Source of the DNA: Psychrosphaera saromensis
GTDB taxonomy: Bacteria; Pseudomonadota; Gammaproteobacteria; Enterobacterales; Alteromonadaceae
Reading direction: 5' to 3'
Length of the DNA stretch: 64,000 bases
Assembly (NCBI RefSeq): GCF_002954545.1
Contig: NZ_MSCH01000003.1
Coordinates: 1,080,824-1,144,823, forward strand
The position numbers were made by a program, and so were the translations under genes. Below the pieces are notes generated by a model. The model searched no databases and was not told the origin of the DNA. It saw only the letters and a list, made by a program, of their open reading frames with translations. This document shows, in pieces, positions 36,780 through 45,991 of the stretch (positions are counted from its first letter, which is position 1; each line of letters starts with the position of its first letter).

Positions 36780-37352
36780 TTGGATAAAATAAAAATATGG
36801 AGTGAATTAGCTATGAATGTAATAGTTAAGTGGCTGAATGAAAAGGCAATTCCTTGGATATTGCACTTGCTTAGAGTAACCAAGGAGTTTGTTATAACCT
36901 TACTATTTTCATTATCTCCAATACTGCTTAGTGGACTAGTTATTGCGACATTCAGTGATGATAAGTTTCAAGATGCTGTAATTAGTAACTTTAAGCGTGG
37001 TGAAGCTTTTTTATACACTGCAGCGTTTCTGGCTCCATATATTGTGAATAGGTTAGGTGAGGGGGTTAAAGGTATGTTTAAAGAGGTTTGTTTTTATATA
37101 TTTTGGGCTGTTTTGCTCAGTGGTGCCTATGTATTCCTGGTGATTAGAATAGAAACATTAATAACAGGTTCATTAAAAATAGAGGACTCTACACTAAGTT
37201 TTGTGAGCTACGTAATATTGTTCTTTACTATGTTAATTTGGTACTACAGTGTTTGGCCACTTCATTATAAGACTAAGGGAAAGGTATTTCGAAAAAATGA
37301 AAAAGAGATGGAAGATTTAAATAATGAGCTTGATAAGAAGCTAGGAGTGTAA
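36780..37352 (+). CDS. Four-helix membrane protein of the DGQHR module
   Basis: A 190-residue protein with about four transmembrane segments (FVITLLFSLSPILLSGLVIA, LYTAAFLAPYIVN, CFYIFWAVLLSGAYVFLVI, FVSYVILFFTMLIWYYSVW) and a charged C-terminal tail. TTG 36780 is preceded by GGAGG; the frame extends nine codons further upstream without support. No family is recognised. The DGQHR gene starts one base after its stop, so the two are probably translated together. Confidence 0.65.
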   Translation: MDKIKIWSELAMNVIVKWLNEKAIPWILHLLRVTKEFVITLLFSLSPILLSGLVIATFSDDKFQDAVISNFKRGEAFLYTAAFLAPYIVNRLGEGVKGMFKEVCFYIFWAVLLSGAYVFLVIRIETLITGSLKIEDSTLSFVSYVILFFTMLIWYYSVWPLHYKTKGKVFRKNEKEMEDLNNELDKKLGV

Positions 37353-37353
37353 A

Positions 37354-38514
37354 GTGCCAAAAATAAAAACTAATTTCCTCAAGGTAACACAACCAATTGG
37401 TGATTTTTATTGTTGTGTCATGAAAGCTAATGAACTTTATAAGATTTCATACTCTGATGTACGTGATCTTCAAAATGAATCTGAAGATGGTGTTGGTACA
37501 TACTTAGGTATTCAGAGACGATTGAGTAATACTAGAGTAAAAAAAATAAAGGAATATATTAGTTCTGTTGATGCTACATTTCCTAACTCTGTAATTATTT
37601 CAATGCCTGAAAAATACATAGAATTGAACAACTCTTTATTGACTATTGATTATAAAAGCGAAAAGGAAGGCAAAATTGCAAAGATCTTGGATGGACAGCA
37701 TAGGCTTGCGGGCTTTGCTGAAAATAATGGTAAATTCGTTGATAAAGAAGGAAACGAACAAGATTTTGAACTTTTAGTAACTATCTTTGTTGAAGCAGAT
37801 CTTCATACACAAGCACAAGTGTTTACAATGGTAAACCAAAGTCAGACTAAAGTTAATAAAAGTTTAGTTTATGACTTAGAGTCCTTGGCTATGGCAAGGA
37901 GCCCATACCGAACCGGCCATCAGATAGCGGTTTTAATGAATAATAGGAAAGATTCGCCGTTTTACCAGAGAATAAAGCGATTGGGTGTTAAAACAGCAGG
38001 TGTTAATGGTGAGCTATTAACGCAGGCTGCATTTGTAGAGAACCTTATAAAGTTAATTTCTAAGAAGCCGAGTTTAGATAGAGATATTTTATTAGGCAGA
38101 AAAAAGAACTTTATTGGACTCAAGGAGAAAAAGCTACCTGATGATGAAATTGCAGATTACAAGCGGCTTGTATTCAGAAAGAGCTTTATTGAAAATGACG
38201 ATTCGACTATAGCTGCTAATGTTTTCAATTTTTTTACTGCTGTATCCGATAGATGGTATGAAGCTTGGGACAAGGGAAACTCAGCTTCAGTATTGAATAA
38301 AACCGTAGGGTTAATAGCTTTAATAAGACTATTCAGAGATATCTACAATTACTATGTTGAACGTGGGAGTTATGAATATGGAGAAGTGGTGTCAAAGAGT
38401 GATTTTTCAAATTTTTTAGATGAGATAACAGTGGAAGATAACTTTTTTGAAAATATCGATGCAATATCTAAATCGTCGGGTTATATTTATAAACATTTAT
38501 CAGCTGAACTGTAA
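37354..38514 (+). CDS. DGQHR-domain (DndB-like) protein
   Basis: A 386-residue protein with ILDGQHRLAGF, the DGQHR motif at residues 113-117, the same position as in the DndB at 43 kb. The fold is related to ParB/DUF262. QVFTMVNQSQTKVNKS and RSPYRTGHQIA follow, as in DGQHR proteins. GTG start with AGGAG six bases upstream. DGQHR proteins are associated with DNA phosphorothioation and its regulation, but the partner here is a membrane protein, so the role may differ. Confidence 0.8.
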   Translation: MPKIKTNFLKVTQPIGDFYCCVMKANELYKISYSDVRDLQNESEDGVGTYLGIQRRLSNTRVKKIKEYISSVDATFPNSVIISMPEKYIELNNSLLTIDYKSEKEGKIAKILDGQHRLAGFAENNGKFVDKEGNEQDFELLVTIFVEADLHTQAQVFTMVNQSQTKVNKSLVYDLESLAMARSPYRTGHQIAVLMNNRKDSPFYQRIKRLGVKTAGVNGELLTQAAFVENLIKLISKKPSLDRDILLGRKKNFIGLKEKKLPDDEIADYKRLVFRKSFIENDDSTIAANVFNFFTAVSDRWYEAWDKGNSASVLNKTVGLIALIRLFRDIYNYYVERGSYEYGEVVSKSDFSNFLDEITVEDNFFENIDAISKSSGYIYKHLSAEL

Positions 38515-38517
38515 ATG

Positions 38518-38550
38518 AAAGAGTGGTTGCACACGCAACCACTCTTTATT
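38518..38550 (+). terminator. Terminator after the DGQHR gene
   Basis: Perfect 13-bp arms AAAGAGTGGTTGC (38518-38530) and GCAACCACTCTTT (38535-38547) around ACAC, then TATT. Confidence 0.85.
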
Positions 38551-38656
38551 AAATGTAGTTTTCGAAAGGGTTAAAAACTACTAGGCTGTTGTATCTTATA
38601 GAGCGAAGCTAGTCTTTAGTATTACAGTTTTTATCTTATTGGTTACTATTCCAGTT

Positions 38657-39007
38657 TCACAAATCACACACCAAAGGCAATAATCCTTTATGATTCCTTA
38701 TTGCCGACACCCCATCCTCAACATGCGCGGCCCATGCTGTTTGTAATTCTTTATCAGAATACTCAGGGTAGCGTTGTTTAAGTAGCAATTCAGTCACCAT
38801 TTGGGTTTTACCTAACCAGGTAAACTTATCAAGTTTGAGGCTACCTGAAAGTTTGTAGTCTTTTTCTCTATTGAACATAAATCCTTTTTCGATCGAGCGA
38901 AAAAATGCGATGCGGGCTGCTACGTTTGGTGTAACGCCTGTTTTACCTTTTAGGATTTGCAATTGTTCTTCAACGGATTTTTTTAGCCACATAGTTTGTG
39001 GGAGCAT
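38657..39007 (-). CDS. dndE: DNA sulfur modification protein DndE
   Basis: A 116-residue protein, last gene of dndBCDE. Sequence such as VTPNVAARIAFFRSIEKG and GKTQMVTELLLKQRYPE fits DndE, a small tetrameric protein with affinity for nicked DNA. The ATG lies one base past the dndD stop; a longer upstream frame overlaps dndD and is not used. It is convergent with the DGQHR gene. Confidence 0.85.
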   Translation of the reverse strand: MLPQTMWLKKSVEEQLQILKGKTGVTPNVAARIAFFRSIEKGFMFNREKDYKLSGSLKLDKFTWLGKTQMVTELLLKQRYPEYSDKELQTAWAAHVEDGVSAIRNHKGLLPLVCDL

Positions 39008-39008
39008 G

Positions 39009-41000
39009 TTATTTCGCCTCCTGTGCAAGCTCTGCCCAAAAGTAACCTTCTCGCAGGGTAGAACAATTAGTGTTTTGATTAAACTCAATCTCGAACGCAT
39101 GAGATACTTTATGCTCAATAGCTTGGTAAAAGTCTTCGTCTACTTCGGTGTCGGTTGAAAGCAGTATTACTTGCTCACTGGCTTCTGGGAAGTAGTGCTT
39201 AATAAGTTTATTGCGGTGTTTCGAATCTAAACGACCAAGTGGTGTATCTACCACTACAGGGAGTACTTTACCCGAAAGCTTACCGAGCGCTTCTAAAATG
39301 GCAAAAGCAAATATTTGCTTTTCCCCCGCCGACATAGATTTACGATTAATAATAACGCCTTCTGCATCGACTAGGTTTACGTCAAAGCTTGTTGGGTCTA
39401 TTTTAGCTGAGAGCTTTAAATCTTCTTTACGGGCAAGCTTGCGGTACGCTTTTACAAATAGCTCTTCTAGTTGGATTACACGCAGCTCTGTAAGGGCATA
39501 TTTAAAGTCTTGCAATACATGTTGGCTAAGCTCCACACGCTCAACGGCTTTATCGGCTGAATGGTTGTTTTTAAGCTTGGCATAGTCTTTTTCTAAGCGT
39601 TTAGCCAGCTCTAGCTCTTTAACTTTGAACTCTTTAGCTTTCAGTAGTTCGCTTATATATTCTTTACTTGTTGTATCGCGTTGTTTTTCAAGCTCGCGCA
39701 GCGATGAATATAGCTCGTGTAAATCAGCAGCGTCAGGTGCTCGTTCAATATTAATTGAAAGTGAGCTTAGTTTATTTTGTGTTTCGCTCAGCGCCGTTGA
39801 TAGTTCCTTTATAGATGCTTGTGACTGGGAAGCCTCTGTTACTTGTGCGTTTATAAGTGCAAATTCAGAGTCTGTAATATCAAGCTTTGGCTCTGCAAGT
39901 GCAGTTTGATTTACAAGCTGACCAAAGTAACTATTTACCGTTGCCATTATATTACTGCTTTGCTTATCAAACTTTTGATTAAGTTCGTTTTCAAGATTTG
40001 GTAACGCTTGTATTAACTCATTACCGAAAGCTTTAGCCTGTTTAATTTTTTGATCGCTAGTTAGTTGCTTAATTAAGTTTTGCATTGCCGTTGGCGCAAG
40101 TGCCATTGGTAGGTTGCCGCTTAGCTCTTGGCGTATTTTAGCTGTGAGTTCTTTTTCAAGCTCAATAAGCTCAGAGGCTTGAGCTTGCTCTTGATCTTTT
40201 GTTTTAGCCCATGCTCCACCTTGAGCTTGTATTTGGTTCTCTTTAGAGGCTATTTTCTTTTTAAGCTCAGTTAATTGTGCACCAATGCTATCGGCTTTAT
40301 CTCTTGTAGCATTTACCTGTTGGGTAATTTTGTGTTTTTGCTCTTCTGCGGCTTTAATTTTTTTGAGTGTATCTTTATCAGCTGTTTCTGCGCCTAGTCC
40401 TTTTAGGTAAATATCAAGGTCGTTGCTAAGGCGGTTTATAATGTCGATACCTAACAATTTTTGCACGGCTTCTTTTAAGTATGAGCCGGTGTCATCTTCT
40501 GCGAGTTCAGCTATTTTTTCACCATCAAAAAAGAATAAATCGCCAATACCTGGCGGTACTATTTCGTGTAAAAACGCTTGTACTTGCTCTGAGTTTAATG
40601 AAGTATCTTGCTCACCATTAATAGTAAGTGTTAACTTTTCATCGCCCTCAAGTTGCCATTTACGGGTAACTTTGTAAAGGTTATGCTTGCCTTGGTGAGT
40701 ATGTGAAAAGCTCAGTGTTATGCTTCCTTCGGCATCTTGCTGTGCTTTAGTGGCTGTTTTATTGGTTTGCTCGTTTAAGTAAGTTAGATAATCTTTTTTA
40801 GTGATTACAGCACCAAGCGCACGTTTACCTAATAACGCTAAACGAATAGCCGTAAGAATCGAGGTTTTACCTGCACCGTTTAAACCACCAAATAAAATAA
40901 TAGGACGCTCAAACATGCCTTCTTTACGAGGGTTTAAGTCTATAGTGGTTTGGCCGTTAAAAACTCGAAAGTTATTTAGGGTCAGTGTTTTAAAAATCAT
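39009..41000 (-). CDS. dndD: DNA sulfur modification ATPase DndD
   Basis: A 663-residue SMC-like ATPase. Walker A (GGLNGAGKTSIL) is near residue 40, long coiled coils fill the middle, and the ABC signature (SAGEKQIFAFAILEALG) with Walker B (VVVDTPLGRLD) lies near residue 560. DndD is thought to provide DNA nicking or structural ATPase function for phosphorothioation. Its ATG overlaps the dndC stop by four bases. Confidence 0.93.
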   Translation of the reverse strand: MIFKTLTLNNFRVFNGQTTIDLNPRKEGMFERPIILFGGLNGAGKTSILTAIRLALLGKRALGAVITKKDYLTYLNEQTNKTATKAQQDAEGSITLSFSHTHQGKHNLYKVTRKWQLEGDEKLTLTINGEQDTSLNSEQVQAFLHEIVPPGIGDLFFFDGEKIAELAEDDTGSYLKEAVQKLLGIDIINRLSNDLDIYLKGLGAETADKDTLKKIKAAEEQKHKITQQVNATRDKADSIGAQLTELKKKIASKENQIQAQGGAWAKTKDQEQAQASELIELEKELTAKIRQELSGNLPMALAPTAMQNLIKQLTSDQKIKQAKAFGNELIQALPNLENELNQKFDKQSSNIMATVNSYFGQLVNQTALAEPKLDITDSEFALINAQVTEASQSQASIKELSTALSETQNKLSSLSINIERAPDAADLHELYSSLRELEKQRDTTSKEYISELLKAKEFKVKELELAKRLEKDYAKLKNNHSADKAVERVELSQHVLQDFKYALTELRVIQLEELFVKAYRKLARKEDLKLSAKIDPTSFDVNLVDAEGVIINRKSMSAGEKQIFAFAILEALGKLSGKVLPVVVDTPLGRLDSKHRNKLIKHYFPEASEQVILLSTDTEVDEDFYQAIEHKVSHAFEIEFNQNTNCSTLREGYFWAELAQEAK

Positions 41001-42622
41001 TCTATGCCCTCAGCTTTGAGCAATGCAGTAATTTGTTTTAGGTCGTCTTCTAGCGCTTTTACTTCGTTACTTTGGCGCATTTGGCTCTGACGAATACCTA
41101 AATTAGAGGCAATAATGGTTTCGGCGCTTTCCCAGTCTTGCTGGATTAAACGGCCAATACGATTAAAAATACCTGTCCGGCGGGCAAGGCCACTCATTTG
41201 AGTTTCAACGTCTATTAGCTTTTTAACCATTTGCGGCGATACGCCATGCTTAGGTGCAATGTCGTTAAGTAATTGGCCTTCGGTTAGACTAAATTGGTTT
41301 GAGTCGTCTATTGTCCAGTCGAGTTTTATGCCTAACATCTCAAATACAATACCGGGTAGTGTATCGTCCCAATCTGGCTCGTTAGGATCATTTAACCATT
41401 CGTGCCTTACTGCATGTAATTCATCAACTGTAATTAACTCTACATCACGCCCTTGGTCGTTAAACTGCTTTTGTATGTTAAGCAATAAACGCATGGCATG
41501 TTGACGGTATTTTAGTAAATATGGGCCTGTTGTGTAGTCGTCTGTTAATACGCGCTCTTTGTCTTCTTTTAGTGTTTTAAATGCTAAACGACCATCGCGG
41601 CGAATATGGTTTCGGTATTTCTTTTTAAGCTTAGGGGAGGTACTACGCGATAAAATGTTTCGGTATTTTAAAAGCGGTGTCATCCATTGTTCGCCATTTT
41701 GAATCAGGCTTTCCATTGCACGGTCGCGAGTTACTACGGTACATGTCCAACAGCCAAAACGAGAATTACCACATGATGGCGTGGTTTCATCAATAACCAT
41801 TGGGCATTCGCCCTGACCTGATGAATCTTTGTATAAATTCCATAAGATGAGGTTTTTTCCGCCCCATGGGTTTTCCCATTCAAGGTCGTACTTATCGAAC
41901 CATTTATTTTTTATACCGTACGGAGTGTCTTCTGTTTTTAAATGACAAAGTCGCAGTATTTTCCACACATCGTCAACACTCCAAGTGTCTATTGGTGTAT
42001 AAATAAACGCATTACTTAAAGTTGTATGTACTGCTAAATCTGAGCCATCAATTTTATGTTTTTTAATTACTTGCGCACGAGACGCACTTTCCTGTGAACG
42101 TGAGCCTAATACGACAATGACTTCATCATATTCACTAACACGCTCTTTAATAAAGGAACTCACAGGGTCGATTTTCATGCGCTCAGTACACCAACGAAAG
42201 TTACGTGTTGGTGCGGGGTAACCTTTGCCTAGTAGATTTGCCCAAAATGTATTATTCGACTTTGGCACTACCTTATGAGAGGTAATTGGAAGGCCTTCAC
42301 GTTTAGCACCTTCTTCAATTAACTTTAATGATCTATCTACATGATCAACCACCATTGGAGTTTCTACCAAAGTGTCAGACGCAACAACAAATACTGGTTT
42401 GTGGCGCTCTTCTGGCTTTAAACCAAGTAAGGCAAAGTAAATTAGAGTCATTACAGCTGATGAATCTTTGCCGCCACTATAGCCTAAAACCCATGGACGT
42501 TTATCAGCGAGATAAACACGTTGAGTATCAGCTACAAAGTTGTGTAGCTGACTACCTGCAAATGATTCATTTTCGATGAATTCGATGTAATCTTCTAGAT
42601 CGTACTGTTTTAATAATTTCAT
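40997..42622 (-). CDS. dndC: DNA sulfur modification protein DndC
   Basis: A 541-residue PAPS-reductase-like ATP pyrophosphatase. The PP-loop SGGKDS is at residues 49-54. Iron-sulfur ligand candidates lie in CGNSRFGCWTC and the earlier RWCTERMK. The protein activates DNA for sulfur insertion with sulfur from a cysteine desulfurase. No dndA is present, so a host IscS-type enzyme presumably supplies sulfur. It overlaps dndB and dndD by ATGA. Confidence 0.95.
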   Translation of the reverse strand: MKLLKQYDLEDYIEFIENESFAGSQLHNFVADTQRVYLADKRPWVLGYSGGKDSSAVMTLIYFALLGLKPEERHKPVFVVASDTLVETPMVVDHVDRSLKLIEEGAKREGLPITSHKVVPKSNNTFWANLLGKGYPAPTRNFRWCTERMKIDPVSSFIKERVSEYDEVIVVLGSRSQESASRAQVIKKHKIDGSDLAVHTTLSNAFIYTPIDTWSVDDVWKILRLCHLKTEDTPYGIKNKWFDKYDLEWENPWGGKNLILWNLYKDSSGQGECPMVIDETTPSCGNSRFGCWTCTVVTRDRAMESLIQNGEQWMTPLLKYRNILSRSTSPKLKKKYRNHIRRDGRLAFKTLKEDKERVLTDDYTTGPYLLKYRQHAMRLLLNIQKQFNDQGRDVELITVDELHAVRHEWLNDPNEPDWDDTLPGIVFEMLGIKLDWTIDDSNQFSLTEGQLLNDIAPKHGVSPQMVKKLIDVETQMSGLARRTGIFNRIGRLIQQDWESAETIIASNLGIRQSQMRQSNEVKALEDDLKQITALLKAEGIE

Positions 42623-43704
42623 GCGTTTAAATATTCATTTTCTTTTTGTACATCGTCTTTTGAAATAGGAAGGCCTAGTTCACGTTTTATCTGTGTACTT
42701 GTTAGAAATATATTGCTTATAGCTTTTGATAATCGACCATGCTGCATTGCTCTATGAGTCCATGCTGGGTTGCTTTTTAGCCAATTGATATTAGCTATAA
42801 GTTTAAGTTTTTTTTGTTTTTCAGTGTCATTTAATTTAAGCAGTTCCTTACCAACTAAGGCTAATGCTTGAAGGCCAATACCATGTGCTGAAATATACTC
42901 TTGGCGAAATTCTGCAGCAGAAAGTTGTTTATTTTGGACTTGTATCCATTCCGGCATATAAATATTTAGTGCCTCCCAAAATGTAGCGGCTACTTGTCTT
43001 TCATCATTGTCAAAACCATCCTTAGTCCCTTTTCCAAGTAAAACACGGTTTGCTTGTTTAATGCCGCTAAGTGTAAATAGTTTACTACTTTTAACGGCAA
43101 TTGTAGAGCGCTCAAATTCAGTAAAACCAGCAAAAGGTTTAGTATTTAAAGCCAAATAACGTGCAAGTTCAGATGCCTGATCACGATGATCGTACATTGT
43201 ACCTAACGATGGGCTAGGACGTACTGCATATTTATTTAAATCTGCAAACATTTGTTGGCTACGTTGTAGCCCTTCGTCAACGAAAAATAATACAGCGATG
43301 TTATCTTGGCTTAACTCAGGTCTTTCTTTTAGTGCTTCTTCAATTGCAGCTCGGCGGTGTTGACCATCATTTATGAGGATTTGTGCATCCATGGGCACTT
43401 TTAAGTTGCCAATATTGCTGTTTTTATCTACTTCAACAAAGTCGATTTCTGCGCCGATAGAGGCTGTTATGGCTGAGAATACATAATCATGTGGCGACTC
43501 GACTAAGTAACGTGCCATTTCAGGAATACGGCCTTTATTAAGAGTGCGCTGTGCTCTTAGCTCTACAGGTACTTCCTCTTCATCATACATGAATATTTTG
43601 GGAATGAGCCTTAATGGACAAGTCGCTATATAAAAGGGTTTGCCCGCTTGTTGGCCTCGTACAGCTGGAAAACTGTAACAATAATTACTTTCAAAGTTGC
43701 TCAT
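42619..43704 (-). CDS. dndB: DNA sulfur modification protein DndB
   Basis: A 361-residue protein with INDGQHRRAAI, DGQHR at residues 113-117. DndB is the regulatory member of dnd loci, repressing transcription or tuning modification frequency. It is first in the dndBCDE operon and sits directly behind a 41-bp palindrome that is a good candidate operator. Confidence 0.9.
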   Translation of the reverse strand: MSNFESNYCYSFPAVRGQQAGKPFYIATCPLRLIPKIFMYDEEEVPVELRAQRTLNKGRIPEMARYLVESPHDYVFSAITASIGAEIDFVEVDKNSNIGNLKVPMDAQILINDGQHRRAAIEEALKERPELSQDNIAVLFFVDEGLQRSQQMFADLNKYAVRPSPSLGTMYDHRDQASELARYLALNTKPFAGFTEFERSTIAVKSSKLFTLSGIKQANRVLLGKGTKDGFDNDERQVAATFWEALNIYMPEWIQVQNKQLSAAEFRQEYISAHGIGLQALALVGKELLKLNDTEKQKKLKLIANINWLKSNPAWTHRAMQHGRLSKAISNIFLTSTQIKRELGLPISKDDVQKENEYLNA

Positions 43705-43715
43705 AATTTAATCCA

Positions 43716-43756
43716 ATCACGTAAGGTACGTAATATTATTACGTACCTTACGTGAT
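43716..43756. promoter_or_regulatory. 41-bp perfect palindrome upstream of dndB
   Basis: Arms ATCACGTAAGGTACGTAAT (43716-43734) and ATTACGTACCTTACGTGAT (43738-43756) with spacer ATT, ending 12 bases before the dndB ATG. Probably the operator for DndB or another regulator; it could also form a 5' RNA hairpin. Confidence 0.8.
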
Positions 43757-43882
43757 AATGGTAGCCTTTATCGCTATTGATTCAAATAAAAACTGCAGGG
43801 ATTTGTAATTTAAGATAATTTATTTTTCATATTGGTGGAGTTATATGAGCTGTATAGTGTGTTTTAATGAAGGGACTTATAA

Positions 43883-44062
43883 TTAAGCATGACTTTTAGG
43901 TAGTAAATAAAAGTATGCATTTCCTACTTTCTTAAATTTTAATTCTCCTTTTACTCGTCGATGCATAAGTTCACCCCCAGTAATTCGAAGTATTTTCTTA
44001 ATTTCAGTTGAAGATAACCAATTTGATGGTTCTTGTTTATCTAATTTCATATACCTAGTCAT
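43883..44062 (-). CDS. Small HTH/excisionase-like protein
   Basis: A 59-residue protein from the ATG at 44062. The pattern WLSSTEIKKILRITGGELMHRRVKGELKFKKVGNAYFYLL looks like a winged MerR/excisionase-type DNA-binding domain, common in mobile elements. The longer frame upstream runs through a hairpin and is not used. It may regulate dnd or be an element remnant. Confidence 0.5.
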   Translation of the reverse strand: MTRYMKLDKQEPSNWLSSTEIKKILRITGGELMHRRVKGELKFKKVGNAYFYLLPKSHA

Positions 44063-44068
44063 ATTATT

Positions 44069-44093
44069 AAAGCCTCTAAAATATAGAGGCTTT
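44069..44093. promoter_or_regulatory. Perfect inverted repeat before the small HTH gene
   Basis: Arms AAAGCCTCTA and TAGAGGCTTT (10 bp), spacer AAATA, seven bases before the ATG. Could be an operator or a hairpin masking ribosome access. Confidence 0.5.
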
Positions 44094-44284
44094 GATTGTG
44101 TAATTAATATTAGAGTGAATGAAATCATTACTCGATATTCTGGATCTGAATGTAGATTGAAATAAAAGAGATTATTAAAGACAGCAACTTAGTGGTTAAA
44201 TTGTGACTGGTTAATACTTTTGCCCACCAATTAGCCCACCAGTTGTATTCCCTAAAGGTAAATTAATCAATATTTAAGGGAGGG

Positions 44285-45910
44285 TTAACGTTTTTGCTTT
44301 CTTTTTTGTTTATTTAGTTTTCTAGCTTTGGCTTTATCTTTAATTTTTTTATTCGATACTTGTTCTTTTAATTCATTCACATTGGTTAATTTTTTTGCTT
44401 CTTCATTTGTTGAATTTACCCCATAAATTAAGTTTGGTAATAAAGTATTGTCGGTGACAACTTTTTCCATTACAGAAACAATATCGCTTGAAGATTCTCG
44501 GGGCTTTCCATTCGGAAGAAATTGAAGTAACAATGACATATCATCCTTATTTTTTTGCTTATGATTTATCAATAAATGATGATACTTTTTAACTGCTGGT
44601 GGTGTGATAGTTTCTATCCTTTGCTTCAACTCAGCAGTGCATAATTCATTTTGATAAATTTTCAAAAGTGAAGACAAATACTCAGCTAAGGATTCAACGG
44701 TCTCAGCTTTTACAGTGAATTTGTACACTGCTAGTTCAAAATGTACGTCTAAATAATTAGAATCATCGTAGTTTAATGAATCAATATAATTAGTATATTG
44801 AATTATACTTTCTTGGTGTTTATCTTCGAAATGTGAATAAACCCTTGCTAAAACTAATGAGGCATGATGAAAACCATAAACTTTACTTCTTATAAGTAAT
44901 TCAATTGCTAGATCAACCTCATTTTTGTGTAATTTGTTTACACCTAATTGGCATAACGCTAGTGGATAATCTTGTTCTACAGCTTTTGCTAAAAGTTCAT
45001 CAGATTTATGAATATCTATCTCAACATACTCACCTGATTTATATAAAGCACTTAATTGTGTTAATGCTAAAGGGTTTAATTCTTCTGCCGCCTCTTTTAA
45101 AAACTCAATACCATCATCTATGTCATCTTTCCATTGTTCTTCTATAGCGAAACAACCATAGTAAGCTTTTGCATCGGTATGTTCAAAGCACGCAGCTGTA
45201 TGCAGATATTTCTTAGCTTCGTTGAGATCTTTTTCTACAAAGCTACCTTTTACCAACATCATGCCGTATTCAAACATAGCATCATAATGCCTTTGATTAG
45301 CTGCACTTTTAATTAATTCAGTACCTTTTTGTATCTTTCTTTTTTCATCATATAGAAATCCACCTGTAGACTCCAAATCGCTCCATAAAGTAATTACCTG
45401 TTCTATCAGTGCAGTTCCAAGCTTAAACTTAGATTCAGGATCATCATTAAAGAAAACGTTATATGACAGTTTTTCTAGTAACGGTGCTACTGAAGCTTCA
45501 AACACATATTCTGAAAAATCGTTACGTAGCGCAGCATTTAAACCACTAATTAGCTGACAGAATTGTTGTACTGTGTCTGATGATATTTCCTTGTATTCAG
45601 CAATTGTTAAATTGTAGTCATGCTTATGGGCTGCTGCATTACCTGCTTTTCTAATCTTATGGAGAAGTTCAATTACGTCATTATTAAATACAGCTTCTGA
45701 TTTCAAGTTGTTAATTAATTGGGCGAGATCATTACCACCAGCTAGGCCATACTCATCATTAAGTTGAGTACAAATATCGTAGATTATTGAACGAAGTGAT
45801 ACTAAGGTTTGAATAGGTGCATCCACATAAGACGATTTGGCCTCTTCATACTGTAAGCCAATATCTTCATCATATTCTTTAACGTATTCCACATCATTTA
45901 ATTTCGTCAC
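44285..45910 (-). CDS. DUF4145-like protein with Sel1 repeats
   Basis: A 541-residue protein. The N-terminal 130 residues (ALVSLRSIIYDICTQLNDEYG-like region, IRKAGNAAAHKHDYN) resemble the DUF4145 domain, frequent in restriction and defence loci. Sel1/TPR-like helical repeats follow (AANQRHYDAMFEYGMMLVKG, LHTAACFEHTDAKAYYG), and a lysine-rich tail closes it (DKAKARKLNKQKRKQKR). GTG start with GGAAT upstream. It lies 81 bases behind the coupled DUF262 genes and probably belongs to their operon, as an adaptor or sensor. Confidence 0.72.
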   Translation of the reverse strand: MTKLNDVEYVKEYDEDIGLQYEEAKSSYVDAPIQTLVSLRSIIYDICTQLNDEYGLAGGNDLAQLINNLKSEAVFNNDVIELLHKIRKAGNAAAHKHDYNLTIAEYKEISSDTVQQFCQLISGLNAALRNDFSEYVFEASVAPLLEKLSYNVFFNDDPESKFKLGTALIEQVITLWSDLESTGGFLYDEKRKIQKGTELIKSAANQRHYDAMFEYGMMLVKGSFVEKDLNEAKKYLHTAACFEHTDAKAYYGCFAIEEQWKDDIDDGIEFLKEAAEELNPLALTQLSALYKSGEYVEIDIHKSDELLAKAVEQDYPLALCQLGVNKLHKNEVDLAIELLIRSKVYGFHHASLVLARVYSHFEDKHQESIIQYTNYIDSLNYDDSNYLDVHFELAVYKFTVKAETVESLAEYLSSLLKIYQNELCTAELKQRIETITPPAVKKYHHLLINHKQKNKDDMSLLLQFLPNGKPRESSSDIVSVMEKVVTDNTLLPNLIYGVNSTNEEAKKLTNVNELKEQVSNKKIKDKAKARKLNKQKRKQKR

Positions 45911-45991
45911 TATTCCATTACCCTAATATATCCAAATTCATATTTTTCTATTAAATAATATATTTAATAGCTCCAGTCTTCATAAGCTATT

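Noticed and set aside
44222-44241. Direct repeat GCCCACCA twice, 12 bases apart, between the small HTH gene and the Sel1 gene
   Set aside because: It recalls integration-site sequence, but no integrase gene, tRNA end or second copy was seen, so I did not call an attachment site.
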